A DNA stretch of 64,000 nucleotides from Daejeonella sp. H1SJ63 (GTDB lineage: Bacteria; Bacteroidota; Bacteroidia; Sphingobacteriales; Sphingobacteriaceae): contig NZ_JARKMZ010000028.1 of NCBI RefSeq assembly GCF_029360775.1, forward strand, positions 248,001 to 312,000, in the 5' to 3' direction. The position numbers and the translations under genes are program-made. Under the pieces are notes generated by a model that worked only from the letters and a program-made list of their open reading frames with translations, was not told the DNA's origin and did not search any database. Positions 1 to 7,573 of this stretch are shown piece after piece; position 1 is the stretch's first letter; each line of letters opens with the position of its first letter.

Positions 1-683
1 CGGCTAAGCACAAGATTCTGATTGTTGATGATGAACCTGATATCAGGGAGCTTATTGAATATAATCTGAAGAAGGAAGGATATCAGGTATATACTGCTTC
101 TAATGGTCAGGAAGGAGTAACAGAAGCTAAGAGAGTTTTGCCGGATCTGATCATTCTTGATATCATGATGCCCAAGATGGATGGTATTGAAGCCTGTCGT
201 ATTTTAAGATCCATGAATGAATTTAAGAATACATTCATGGTGTTCCTTACTGCCAGAAGCGAAGAGTATTCAGAGATTGCAGGTTTTAATGTGGGTGCAG
301 ATGATTATATCGCTAAACCTATTAAACCACGGGCATTAACGAGCAGGATCAATGCAATTTTAAGACGTAATGTTCATTCAGAAGAGCATGTAGAGAATAA
401 AGTTGAAATTGGAGATCTTGTTATTGATCGTGAGGCATTTCTGGTGTTCCGTAAGGGAGAGAGGATCGTACTTGCCAAAAAAGAATTCGAGCTGCTGTAC
501 CTTCTGGCCTCCAAGCCTGGTAAAGTTTATACCAGAGACGTAATTCTTAAAAATATCTGGGAAGATTCTGTTGTAGTAACCAACCGTACTATCGATGTGC
601 ATATCCGTAAGCTTCGCGAGAAGCTGGGGGATAATTACGTAAGTACTGTAAAGGGGGTAGGCTATAAATTCGAATTAAAGTAA
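1..683 (+). CDS. Response regulator, OmpR/PhoB family (5' partial)
   Basis: The gene is open from the left edge (frame begins at base 3), so its first codons lie outside the window. An N-terminal receiver domain shows the acidic pair in LIVDDEPD, the phosphoacceptor Asp in LIILDIMMPKMDG, the Thr in FLTAR and the Lys in IAKPIKP. A C-terminal winged-helix DNA-binding domain follows, with RTIDVHIRKLREKLG and VGYKFE at the end. This is a two-component transcription factor that should be phosphorylated by a histidine kinase, which is not in view. The target genes cannot be told from the sequence. Identity of the family is sure; a specific PhoP or PhoB role is not claimed. Confidence 0.93.
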   Translation, partial: AKHKILIVDDEPDIRELIEYNLKKEGYQVYTASNGQEGVTEAKRVLPDLIILDIMMPKMDGIEACRILRSMNEFKNTFMVFLTARSEEYSEIAGFNVGADDYIAKPIKPRALTSRINAILRRNVHSEEHVENKVEIGDLVIDREAFLVFRKGERIVLAKKEFELLYLLASKPGKVYTRDVILKNIWEDSVVVTNRTIDVHIRKLREKLGDNYVSTVKGVGYKFELK

Positions 684-720
684 TTCTGTTCAATTTAGGA
701 CTTCAGCTGGATTTATTCCT

Positions 721-728
721 TAACTTTG
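721..728 (+). promoter_or_regulatory. Bacteroidota -7 promoter box (TAACTTTG) for the pseudouridine synthase
   Basis: TAACTTTG matches TAnnTTTG exactly and is followed by CA, as in many Bacteroidota promoters. No clear -33 TTG was found upstream. The box covers the TTG codon at 726, so that codon would lie upstream of the mRNA start. Confidence 0.55.
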
Positions 729-746
729 CATTTTAATTTACAATCT

Positions 747-1466
747 GTGAAGTTTCCCAAGTTTAAGGACTTAATTCTTTTCGAAAACGAAAATCTGATC
801 GTTGTTAATAAACCTGCGTTTCTGAGCTCGCTTGACGACCGCGATGGTGGAGAGAATAATCTTCTCCGTATGGCCAAACAGTATTCTTTTGATGCTCAGA
901 TATGCCATAGACTGGACCGGGAAACTTCAGGAGCACTTATTATTGCTAAGAATCCCGAAACCTACCGCTTTATCAGTATGCAGTTTGAACACAGAAAAGT
1001 GAACAAAGTGTATCATGCGATCATAAACGGTACGCACATTTTCGAAGACCTTCATGTTGATCTCCCGATTTTAAACCTGGGAGCAAAGAATGTTGCCATC
1101 AACAAGCAGGAAGGAAAAGCTGCAGAAACTATATTTAATTCTTTAAAATATTATAAACATTATACGCTGGTAGAGTGCCGGCCAATTACGGGTAGAATGC
1201 ACCAGATCAGGATACATCTGGCTTCTCAGCGTGCAAATATTGCCGGCGATGAAATGTATGGCGGCAAGCCGGTTTATCTCTCTGAAATAAAGAGAGGATA
1301 CAGGATCGGAAAAGATCAGGAAGAACTTCCCATAATGAAGCGATTTGCACTGCATGCCAGGCAAATCACTTTTAAGATTGATGAAAAAACGGAAATGACA
1401 TTTGAGGCTCCTTATCCCAAGGATTTTGCAACTCTTCTTAAATTGCTGGATAAGTTCGATTCTTAA
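747..1466 (+). CDS. RluA-family RNA pseudouridine synthase
   Basis: The protein converts uridine to pseudouridine in rRNA or tRNA. It carries the RluA catalytic block HRLDRETSGALI with the catalytic Asp, and the conserved GRMHQIRIHLA motif near residue 150. No S4 domain is visible. The reading frame extends to a TTG at 726, but that codon sits inside a -7 promoter box, so the GTG at 747 (about 239 residues) is preferred; no ATG lies nearby. The gene ends 4 bp into the convergent lipoprotein gene. The exact target uridine (RluA, RluC, RluD or TruC type) cannot be decided from the sequence alone. Confidence 0.88.
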   Translation: MKFPKFKDLILFENENLIVVNKPAFLSSLDDRDGGENNLLRMAKQYSFDAQICHRLDRETSGALIIAKNPETYRFISMQFEHRKVNKVYHAIINGTHIFEDLHVDLPILNLGAKNVAINKQEGKAAETIFNSLKYYKHYTLVECRPITGRMHQIRIHLASQRANIAGDEMYGGKPVYLSEIKRGYRIGKDQEELPIMKRFALHARQITFKIDEKTEMTFEAPYPKDFATLLKLLDKFDS

Positions 1467-2002
1467 TTTTTAAGGCTTAGCGCTTCATAAAAAGAGGCTA
1501 CAGCCTCCCATTTTGGGTCTTTCTCAAAAGAAATTGATTCGAGCCTGTTTTGGTAATCAATTTTGATGAGCTCTAAAATCTCCTTAGCTTTTTGCATATC
1601 CTCCTCTTTGATATAAAGCAGAATATCTCTGTAGCCATTCATTGTGGTTGTTCCTACAAAACAAAACATCCCCAAGTCCCTGCTTAATTCTGAAATAATC
1701 TCTGTTTGAAGCTCGTTAAAGATCTTTGCTTCTTTCTCGTCGGGGTGCCCGTCCTTGTTTTTATTCATGGTATTGACCATGATGAACAGGGATAAAGGGT
1801 ATAGCTCTTTATCTTTAAAGTTGATATACCTTTTATTGATCATGGCCTGGCACGGTTTCCCTTCAGCCTCAAACATTAACTGGCCAAAGCTTGGCTGGGA
1901 GGGATGTGTCCCGGACTTTAAATCGATCGGTTCCGATTTTTTATTCTGCGAGCAGGACAATAATGGAAGCACACAAATCAAAGCGAGGCAGGCGATTTTC
2001 AT
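1463..2002 (-). CDS. Small lipoprotein of unknown function
   Basis: A 179-residue protein with a lipoprotein signal peptide: a hydrophobic stretch followed by LPLLSCSQNKK, with Cys17 as the likely lipidated residue. The mature part has no family I recognise; it is mixed charged/hydrophobic with a conserved-looking FNELQTEIISELSRDLG stretch. It begins 35 bp after the arginine decarboxylase stop on the same strand, so it may be co-transcribed with it, although a short CCCG/CGGG hairpin followed by T residues lies in the gap. Its 3' end overlaps the convergent pseudouridine synthase by 4 bp. A link to polyamine metabolism is only positional. Confidence 0.75.
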   Translation of the reverse strand: MKIACLALICVLPLLSCSQNKKSEPIDLKSGTHPSQPSFGQLMFEAEGKPCQAMINKRYINFKDKELYPLSLFIMVNTMNKNKDGHPDEKEAKIFNELQTEIISELSRDLGMFCFVGTTTMNGYRDILLYIKEEDMQKAKEILELIKIDYQNRLESISFEKDPKWEAVASFYEALSLKN

Positions 2003-2037
2003 ATTGTCAAAAAAGCTTATCCCGAACTAAGCCGGGC

Positions 2038-3420
2038 TTAATAACCTAAAATTTTTAATACCTGTTTACTGTTTTGTTCCTCACCAAATACCTCGAAGTT
2101 GAAAGTTTCATCACGGTTTCTTCGAATAATCACATGCTTGGGCGAAGGCAGCAGACAGTGGTGAATACCTCCATATCCGCTAAGAACCTCCTGATACGCG
2201 CCGGTATGGAAAAAACCAATATATTGAACTTTACGCGTTTTAGGCATAAAAACGTTATTCATATGTGCCTCCTGGCTGTAATAGTCCTGTCCGTCGCAGG
2301 TAATGCCGCCAAGGTTAACACGCTCATATTCAGAGTCCCAGTTATTAACAGGAGCAAGGATATATTTCTGATTAAGAGCCCAAACATCCGGAAGGTTTGT
2401 GATAAATGATCCGTCGAGCATTAACCATTTTTCACGATCGTTTTGCTGCTTACGTCCCAGAACTTTGTAAAGAATGCCCGATGCTTCGGCAACGGTATAT
2501 TTTCCGAATTCAGTAATGATATCCGGTTCCATAACATCATGTTCTGCACAGATCTCTTTGATCCTTTTTACAATCTCATTGACCATGTATTCATAATCGA
2601 AATCAAAAGCCAGAGAGTCTTTGAACGGCATTCCGCCACCAATATCCAGAGTATCCAGATCAGGGTTTATTTTCTTGAATTTACAGTAAAGAGTTGCATA
2701 TTTTTCAAGCTCATTCCAGTAATAAGGAGTATCTGAAATTCCTGAATTAATGAAAAAGTGAAGCAATTTTACCTTGAAATTAGGATTTGGAGCAATTTTG
2801 TGATTGTAGAAATCAATGATATCCTCCATTCTGATTCCCAGCCTTGAAGTATAAAACTGTGAATCCGGCTGTTCTTCTGCAGCGATCCTCATTCCCAGAC
2901 TACATGGAATATCGAGTTCATCATCATAAATATTGAACTCCTCTTTATTGTCTAATACGGGTATAATGTTTTTAAAGCCATCATGCAGCATATCAATGAT
3001 GTACTGTTTGTACTGGAATGTTTTAAACCCATTACAGATCACAGTAATCTCTTTGGTCAATGCTCCTTTCTTTTCCAGTGCATCGATCATTGGCATGTCG
3101 AATGCTGAGGACGTTTCAAGGTGAATATCATTGCGCAGAGCCTCTTCAACAATATGTCTGAAGTGAGAGCTTTTGGTACAATAGCAATATTTATAACCGC
3201 CTCTGTAATTATTCTTTACAATTGCCGCCTGAAATAGAAGTTTGGCCTGCTGGATCTTCTTGCTCACAATAGGAAGATATGTGAATCTGAGAGGTGAACC
3301 ATAGGTCTCAATCATTTCCATGAGGTTCAGATCATGAAAATATAATTCGTCATCAATGATGTCAAAACCTTCCTGAGGGAAGCCAACGCTTAAATCAAGA
3401 AACTCCGCGTAACTCTGCAT
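2038..3420 (-). CDS. speA: Biosynthetic arginine decarboxylase (PLP, fold type III)
   Basis: It decarboxylates arginine to agmatine, the first step of polyamine synthesis. The 460-residue length fits the short Bacteroidota form. Visible marks are YKYCYCTKSSHFRH near the N terminus, where the PLP-binding region of the alanine-racemase-like barrel begins, a glycine-rich LDIGGGMPF, and ITCDGQDYY towards the C terminus, the region holding the cysteine and aspartate of the second active-site half. The frame runs up to 3468, but an exact -7 box at 3437-3444 places transcription start downstream of that ATG, so the ATG at 3420 (MQSYAEFLDL) is chosen. It is divergent from an arginase gene, so the locus offers two competing fates for arginine. 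Confidence 0.88.
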   Translation of the reverse strand: MQSYAEFLDLSVGFPQEGFDIIDDELYFHDLNLMEMIETYGSPLRFTYLPIVSKKIQQAKLLFQAAIVKNNYRGGYKYCYCTKSSHFRHIVEEALRNDIHLETSSAFDMPMIDALEKKGALTKEITVICNGFKTFQYKQYIIDMLHDGFKNIIPVLDNKEEFNIYDDELDIPCSLGMRIAAEEQPDSQFYTSRLGIRMEDIIDFYNHKIAPNPNFKVKLLHFFINSGISDTPYYWNELEKYATLYCKFKKINPDLDTLDIGGGMPFKDSLAFDFDYEYMVNEIVKRIKEICAEHDVMEPDIITEFGKYTVAEASGILYKVLGRKQQNDREKWLMLDGSFITNLPDVWALNQKYILAPVNNWDSEYERVNLGGITCDGQDYYSQEAHMNNVFMPKTRKVQYIGFFHTGAYQEVLSGYGGIHHCLLPSPKHVIIRRNRDETFNFEVFGEEQNSKQVLKILGY

Positions 3421-3436
3421 TTTTTTATAATTTTGG

Positions 3437-3444
3437 CAAAGATA
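3437..3444 (-). promoter_or_regulatory. -7 promoter box (TATCTTTG) for speA
   Basis: On the minus strand the bases read TATCTTTGCC, an exact TAnnTTTG match 16 bp before the chosen speA start. It decides against the longer reading frame beginning at 3468. No convincing -33 element is seen. Confidence 0.65.
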
Positions 3445-3519
3445 TAAAAAGCATATAGCATAGAACATAATAGAATTTGTAAAAATGTTCTGTTATGATT
3501 TAAACTGTTAGTCAGAGGT

Positions 3520-4467
3520 ATGCGTGAACTAAGAATAATAGAGGTTAAATCTGAAATTGGGGCAGGAACACGGGGTTCAGGTATGGGGGTGGATGCAATT
3601 AAGACTGCGGCACTTGATTTTGGGAGCAGATACTTCAAAAAATATAAAAGTGTTGAGGTACCCAATGAGAATCATCTGTTGCTTGAATCTGCTGGTAATC
3701 AGTATGCTAAGCGTATTTCCGGGATTTTAACCATGGTTGAACGAATATCTGATGAAGTATCCGGAGTTCTGAAAAAAAATGAGTTTCCCATCATGATATC
3801 CGGGGACCATAGTTGTTCGATAGGTGCTGTTTCAGGTATTAAGAAGGCCTTTCCCAAAAGTCGCATTGGTTTGATCTGGATTGATGCGCATGCTGATATT
3901 CATTCGCCATATACCACTCCGTCAGGGAATCTGCATGGGATGCCTCTTGCGGCTTTATTGGATGAAGATAATCTGGAGTCGAAGATTAATAAGCCTGATC
4001 AGGAGACTCTTAACTATTGGTATCAGCTGAAGAATGTATGTAATATCAGTCCAAAAATCAAGTACGGGGATCTGGTTTATATTTCCATGCGCGATTTAGA
4101 GACAGCCGAATCAAATCTGTTGAAGCGGCACAAGATTAGGAATTTTTCTACTGCTGAAATCAGAAAGAGGGGGGTAGAGCGTGTGGCCATTGATGCTCTA
4201 AAAGATCTTGATTCTTGTGATATGATCTATGTTTCATTTGATGTTGATGCACTGGATCCTTCAATATCGCGCGGTACAGGCACTCCGGTGTCAAATGGGA
4301 TTACCGGAAAGGAGGCAGGTAATCTTGTGGCAAGGCTGATGTCAAATGATAAAATTTGCGGATTTGATATGGTAGAGGTAAATCCAACCCTCGACAGAGA
4401 AAACAAAATGGCAGAAAATGCATTTGAGATTTTATTAAGGGCAACAAATTCTTTAATTAACGACTAA
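3520..4467 (+). CDS. Arginase-family ureohydrolase
   Basis: The protein has the manganese-binding signatures of ureohydrolases: SGDHSCSIG (His ligand), IDAHADIH (Asp-His-Asp ligands) and SFDVDALDPS (Asp ligands). GDHS followed by IG and a Gly-rich turn resembles arginase more than agmatinase, so hydrolysis of arginine to ornithine and urea is the favoured reaction; formimidoylglutamase or agmatinase remain possible. It is 315 residues, a normal length. It diverges from speA across about 100 bp and is followed 26 bp later by argS, so three genes of arginine use are clustered. Confidence 0.85.
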   Translation: MRELRIIEVKSEIGAGTRGSGMGVDAIKTAALDFGSRYFKKYKSVEVPNENHLLLESAGNQYAKRISGILTMVERISDEVSGVLKKNEFPIMISGDHSCSIGAVSGIKKAFPKSRIGLIWIDAHADIHSPYTTPSGNLHGMPLAALLDEDNLESKINKPDQETLNYWYQLKNVCNISPKIKYGDLVYISMRDLETAESNLLKRHKIRNFSTAEIRKRGVERVAIDALKDLDSCDMIYVSFDVDALDPSISRGTGTPVSNGITGKEAGNLVARLMSNDKICGFDMVEVNPTLDRENKMAENAFEILLRATNSLIND

Positions 4468-4493
4468 ATTTAGCGGGTTCAATCCCAATTAAG

Positions 4494-6272
4494 ATGACGA
4501 TAGAAAATACCATAGTTGAGCATGTTAAAAATGCCGTTCAATCACTTTACCAAACAGAAGTCGCAGCAGACAGTATAGTAATTCAGGAAACCCGTAAGGA
4601 GTTTGAGGGACAGGTTACTGTGGTCATATTTCCATTTACCCGGCTTTCGAAAACAAGTCCGGAGCAAACAGGTACCCGGATTGGGGAGTATCTTATGCAG
4701 CATGTTGCAGAAGTTACTGGTTTTAATGTGATTAAAGGATTTCTTAACCTCTCGGTTTCTGACCAGCATTGGGTTGATCAGTTGCTTGGTAATGTGCTTA
4801 ATGAATCTTATGGACAGTTTCCTTCAAACGGACAAAAGGTTATGGTTGAGTATTCCTCACCGAATACCAATAAACCACTTCACCTGGGACATGTTCGTAA
4901 TAATTTGCTGGGATATTCGGTTTCAGAGATATTATCGGCAAATGGATATGATGTTATCAAAGTAAATCTGGTTAATGATCGTGGTATTCACATCTGTAAG
5001 TCAATGCTTGCCTGGCAATTGTTTGGCAATGGAGAAACACCTGAAAGCAGTGGTTTGAAAGGAGATCATCTTGTTGGTAAATACTATGTAATTTTTGATA
5101 AGGAATATAAAAAGCAGATCGAAGAGCTTGTTTCTTCCGGACAAACGGAAGAAGAAGCAAAGAAGAATGCACCGGTAATTAAACAGGCGCAGGAAATGCT
5201 TTTAAAGTGGGAGGCCGGTGATCAGGAGGTATTAAAACTTTGGCAAATGATGAATGGCTGGGTTTATGCAGGTTTTGACATCACTTACAAAAGACTTGGG
5301 GTTGATTTTGCCAAATATTATTATGAATCTGATACCTATCTGCTGGGAAAAGATACCATTCAGGAAGGTCTGGATATGGGGGTCTTCTTCCGAAAGGATG
5401 ATGGTTCTGTATGGATCGATCTTACCGAAGATGGTCTGGATCAAAAATTAGTGCTCAGAGCAGATGGAACTTCCGTTTATATTACTCAGGATCTGGGAAC
5501 TGCCCAGTTAAAATACGATGATTACAAGATGGATAAATCTATCTATGTTGTAGGAAATGAACAGGATTATCATTTTAAAGTATTGTTTCTGATTCTTCAG
5601 AAATTGGGTAAAAGCTGGGCAGAAGGACTGTATCATTTATCATATGGAATGGTTGATCTGCCTTCTGGTAAAATGAAATCCAGGGAAGGTACAGTGGTTG
5701 ATGCTGATGAGCTTATGGATGATATGATCCGTACCGCGAAGGAGAGAACTGAGGAGTTGGGGAAAGTAGATGGATTTAGTGAGTCAGAAAAAGCAAATCT
5801 TTACGATATGATCGGACTTGGAGCTTTAAAGTTCTTTCTTTTAAAGGTTGAACCAAAGAAGAGGCTCTTGTTTGATCCGAATGAATCTATTGATTTTCAG
5901 GGTCATACGGGGCCATTTATTCAATATACACATGCCAGAATTCGTTCTGTTCTGGCAAAAGCGGGATATAGTACTAAATTAACTTCAAATTATCAGGAGG
6001 GTCTTACTGTTCTTGAAAGAGAGCTTATCGTTACCCTTGCCAAATATCCCGATGTAATTGATGCAGCTGCCAGAGAGTACAGTCCGGCAATGATTGCCAA
6101 TTATATTTATGAACTCTCAAAGCTTTACAATAAGTTCTACCACGAAGAAAGTATTTTGAAAGCTGAAGATCCGGATGTCAGAAATTTCAGGCTTGATCTC
6201 TCGTTGGCATCGTCATCTGTAATTAGTAAAGGCATGAAATTACTGGGAATTCGGGTTCCCGAGAGAATGTAG
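4494..6272 (+). CDS. argS: Arginyl-tRNA synthetase
   Basis: Class I aminoacyl-tRNA synthetase that charges tRNA-Arg. It is 592 residues, the usual Bacteroidota length. The HIGH signature appears as HLGH near residue 130 inside YSSPNTNKPLHLGH, and a KMSKS-like GKMKSREGT lies near residue 392. The N-terminal 110 residues correspond to the Add-1 domain, and the C-terminal part contains GPFIQYTHARIRS, the start of the DALR anticodon-binding domain. It follows the arginase gene by 26 bp and is probably co-transcribed. A weak hairpin with a T run follows. Confidence 0.96.
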   Translation: MTIENTIVEHVKNAVQSLYQTEVAADSIVIQETRKEFEGQVTVVIFPFTRLSKTSPEQTGTRIGEYLMQHVAEVTGFNVIKGFLNLSVSDQHWVDQLLGNVLNESYGQFPSNGQKVMVEYSSPNTNKPLHLGHVRNNLLGYSVSEILSANGYDVIKVNLVNDRGIHICKSMLAWQLFGNGETPESSGLKGDHLVGKYYVIFDKEYKKQIEELVSSGQTEEEAKKNAPVIKQAQEMLLKWEAGDQEVLKLWQMMNGWVYAGFDITYKRLGVDFAKYYYESDTYLLGKDTIQEGLDMGVFFRKDDGSVWIDLTEDGLDQKLVLRADGTSVYITQDLGTAQLKYDDYKMDKSIYVVGNEQDYHFKVLFLILQKLGKSWAEGLYHLSYGMVDLPSGKMKSREGTVVDADELMDDMIRTAKERTEELGKVDGFSESEKANLYDMIGLGALKFFLLKVEPKKRLLFDPNESIDFQGHTGPFIQYTHARIRSVLAKAGYSTKLTSNYQEGLTVLERELIVTLAKYPDVIDAAAREYSPAMIANYIYELSKLYNKFYHEESILKAEDPDVRNFRLDLSLASSSVISKGMKLLGIRVPERM

Positions 6273-6299
6273 AATTTTGTTTGCGGGTAATTTAGAATG

Positions 6300-6331
6300 A
6301 GGTCTTCTTAAGGAGTATTTAGACCTTTTTT
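6300..6331 (+). terminator. Possible terminator after argS
   Basis: AGGTCT at 6300-6305 pairs with AGACCT at 6321-6326, followed by a run of six T. The stem is short and its right arm overlaps the last codons of the convergent dehydrogenase gene, so this is a modest call. Confidence 0.4.
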
Positions 6332-7215
6332 CTAAATTTTGCAGATACTACTGCATCTTTAGATCCATTGCTGTAATTGTAAAAACCGTTTCCTGATTTT
6401 ATACCCAGTTGCCCTGCTGTAACCATATTTACCAATAGCGGGCATGGAGCATATTTGGGATTGCCGAATCCCTTATGAAGTACGTTCAGTATTGCCAGAC
6501 AAACATCCAGTCCGATAAAGTCGGCAAGCTGCAAAGGACCCATAGGATGAGCCATTCCAAGTTTCATGACGCTATCTATTTCCTGAACACCTGCAACACC
6601 TTCATAAAGAGAATATATGGCTTCGTTAATCATTGGCATCAGTATTCTGTTTGCAATGAATCCAGGATAGTCATTTACCTCTACCGGTATTTTGCCCAGT
6701 TTTGAAGAAAGCTCCATAACAGCAGAAGTTACTTTATCGGAGGTTGAATATCCTTTGATAACTTCTACAAGTTTCATCAAAGGAACCGGATTCATAAAGT
6801 GCATTCCGATTACTTTATCAGCTCTTTTTGTTGCTGATGCGATTTTACTTATTGAGATAGATGAAGTATTTGTTGCAAGAATTGCATCCGGCTTGCACCA
6901 TGAGTCGAGATCCTTGAAAATGCGGAGTTTAATTTCTGTATTTTCGGTGGCGGCCTCAATGATCAGGTCTGAGTTTTTTACAGCTTTACGGGTATCTGTA
7001 AAGATTTTAATGTTTTTTAAAGCAGAGTCTCTCTGAGCTTTAGTGATTGATTCCTTTACAAGCTGTCTGTCGAGATTTGTTTCTATTGTTTGTAAAGCTT
7101 TTTTCAGGGTTTCTTCAGAAATGTCAATCAGATTAACTTGAAATCCTGCCAGAGCAAAGGAATGAGCTATACCATTTCCCATTGTACCTGAGCCAATCAC
7201 TGAAATTACTTTCAT
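6319..7215 (-). CDS. 3-hydroxybutyryl-CoA (3-hydroxyacyl-CoA) dehydrogenase
   Basis: NAD-dependent oxidation of 3-hydroxyacyl-CoA to 3-ketoacyl-CoA, used in butyrate/acyl-CoA metabolism. The N terminus carries a Rossmann fingerprint, IGSGTMGNGIA, followed by an acidic residue after the second strand (VNLID). Further family marks are ATNTSSISI, the catalytic HFMNPVPLMKLVEVI with His near residue 138, and PGFIANRIL. At 298 residues it is a stand-alone enzyme without a hydratase fusion. It is monocistronic, convergent with argS, with a -7 box 23 bp before its start. Confidence 0.93.
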   Translation of the reverse strand: MKVISVIGSGTMGNGIAHSFALAGFQVNLIDISEETLKKALQTIETNLDRQLVKESITKAQRDSALKNIKIFTDTRKAVKNSDLIIEAATENTEIKLRIFKDLDSWCKPDAILATNTSSISISKIASATKRADKVIGMHFMNPVPLMKLVEVIKGYSTSDKVTSAVMELSSKLGKIPVEVNDYPGFIANRILMPMINEAIYSLYEGVAGVQEIDSVMKLGMAHPMGPLQLADFIGLDVCLAILNVLHKGFGNPKYAPCPLLVNMVTAGQLGIKSGNGFYNYSNGSKDAVVSAKFRKKV

Positions 7216-7237
7216 ACTTTTTATAAAATTTCCATTC

Positions 7238-7245
7238 CAAATTTA
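7238..7245 (-). promoter_or_regulatory. -7 promoter box (TAAATTTG) for the dehydrogenase
   Basis: An exact TAnnTTTG match on the minus strand, 23 bp before the start codon at 7215. There is no clear -33 TTG at the expected distance. Confidence 0.45.
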
Positions 7246-7573
7246 GGAATGATTTCGGTGTTATATTTTATTGTTGACAAAAGCTCTTGATATTGAGGTT
7301 CTACTATGCAGACTCATAGACTTTGTTCTCTATTGTACCAAGCATATTTTTATGATTAAATACACATTAATTTTTTGTTTTCTGAAAATACTAATTTGCA
7401 AATCAGTCTAAAAACTTTGATTTTGATGCCCATGTCGAGTGTTGCAACAATTTTGTTACGCCAAAGTTACAAAGAAAATACGTTAAATATCGCTTGAAAC
7501 AGCTAATCTTGCGAACTAATTATCCTTTCCTAAGGGATATTATAACCAGTTAATTTAATTAAAACACAATCAA
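7246..7573 (+). promoter_or_regulatory. Upstream region of the SusC/SusD operon
   Basis: About 330 bp without a convincing gene. It holds a 10-bp palindrome TGTTGCAACA at 7440-7449 and a near-consensus -7 box TAATCTTG at 7504-7511 (one mismatch to TAnnTTTG), 62 bp before the SusC start. The leader between this box and the ATG is AT-rich. No sigma/anti-sigma pair lies next to the operon. Confidence 0.35.
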
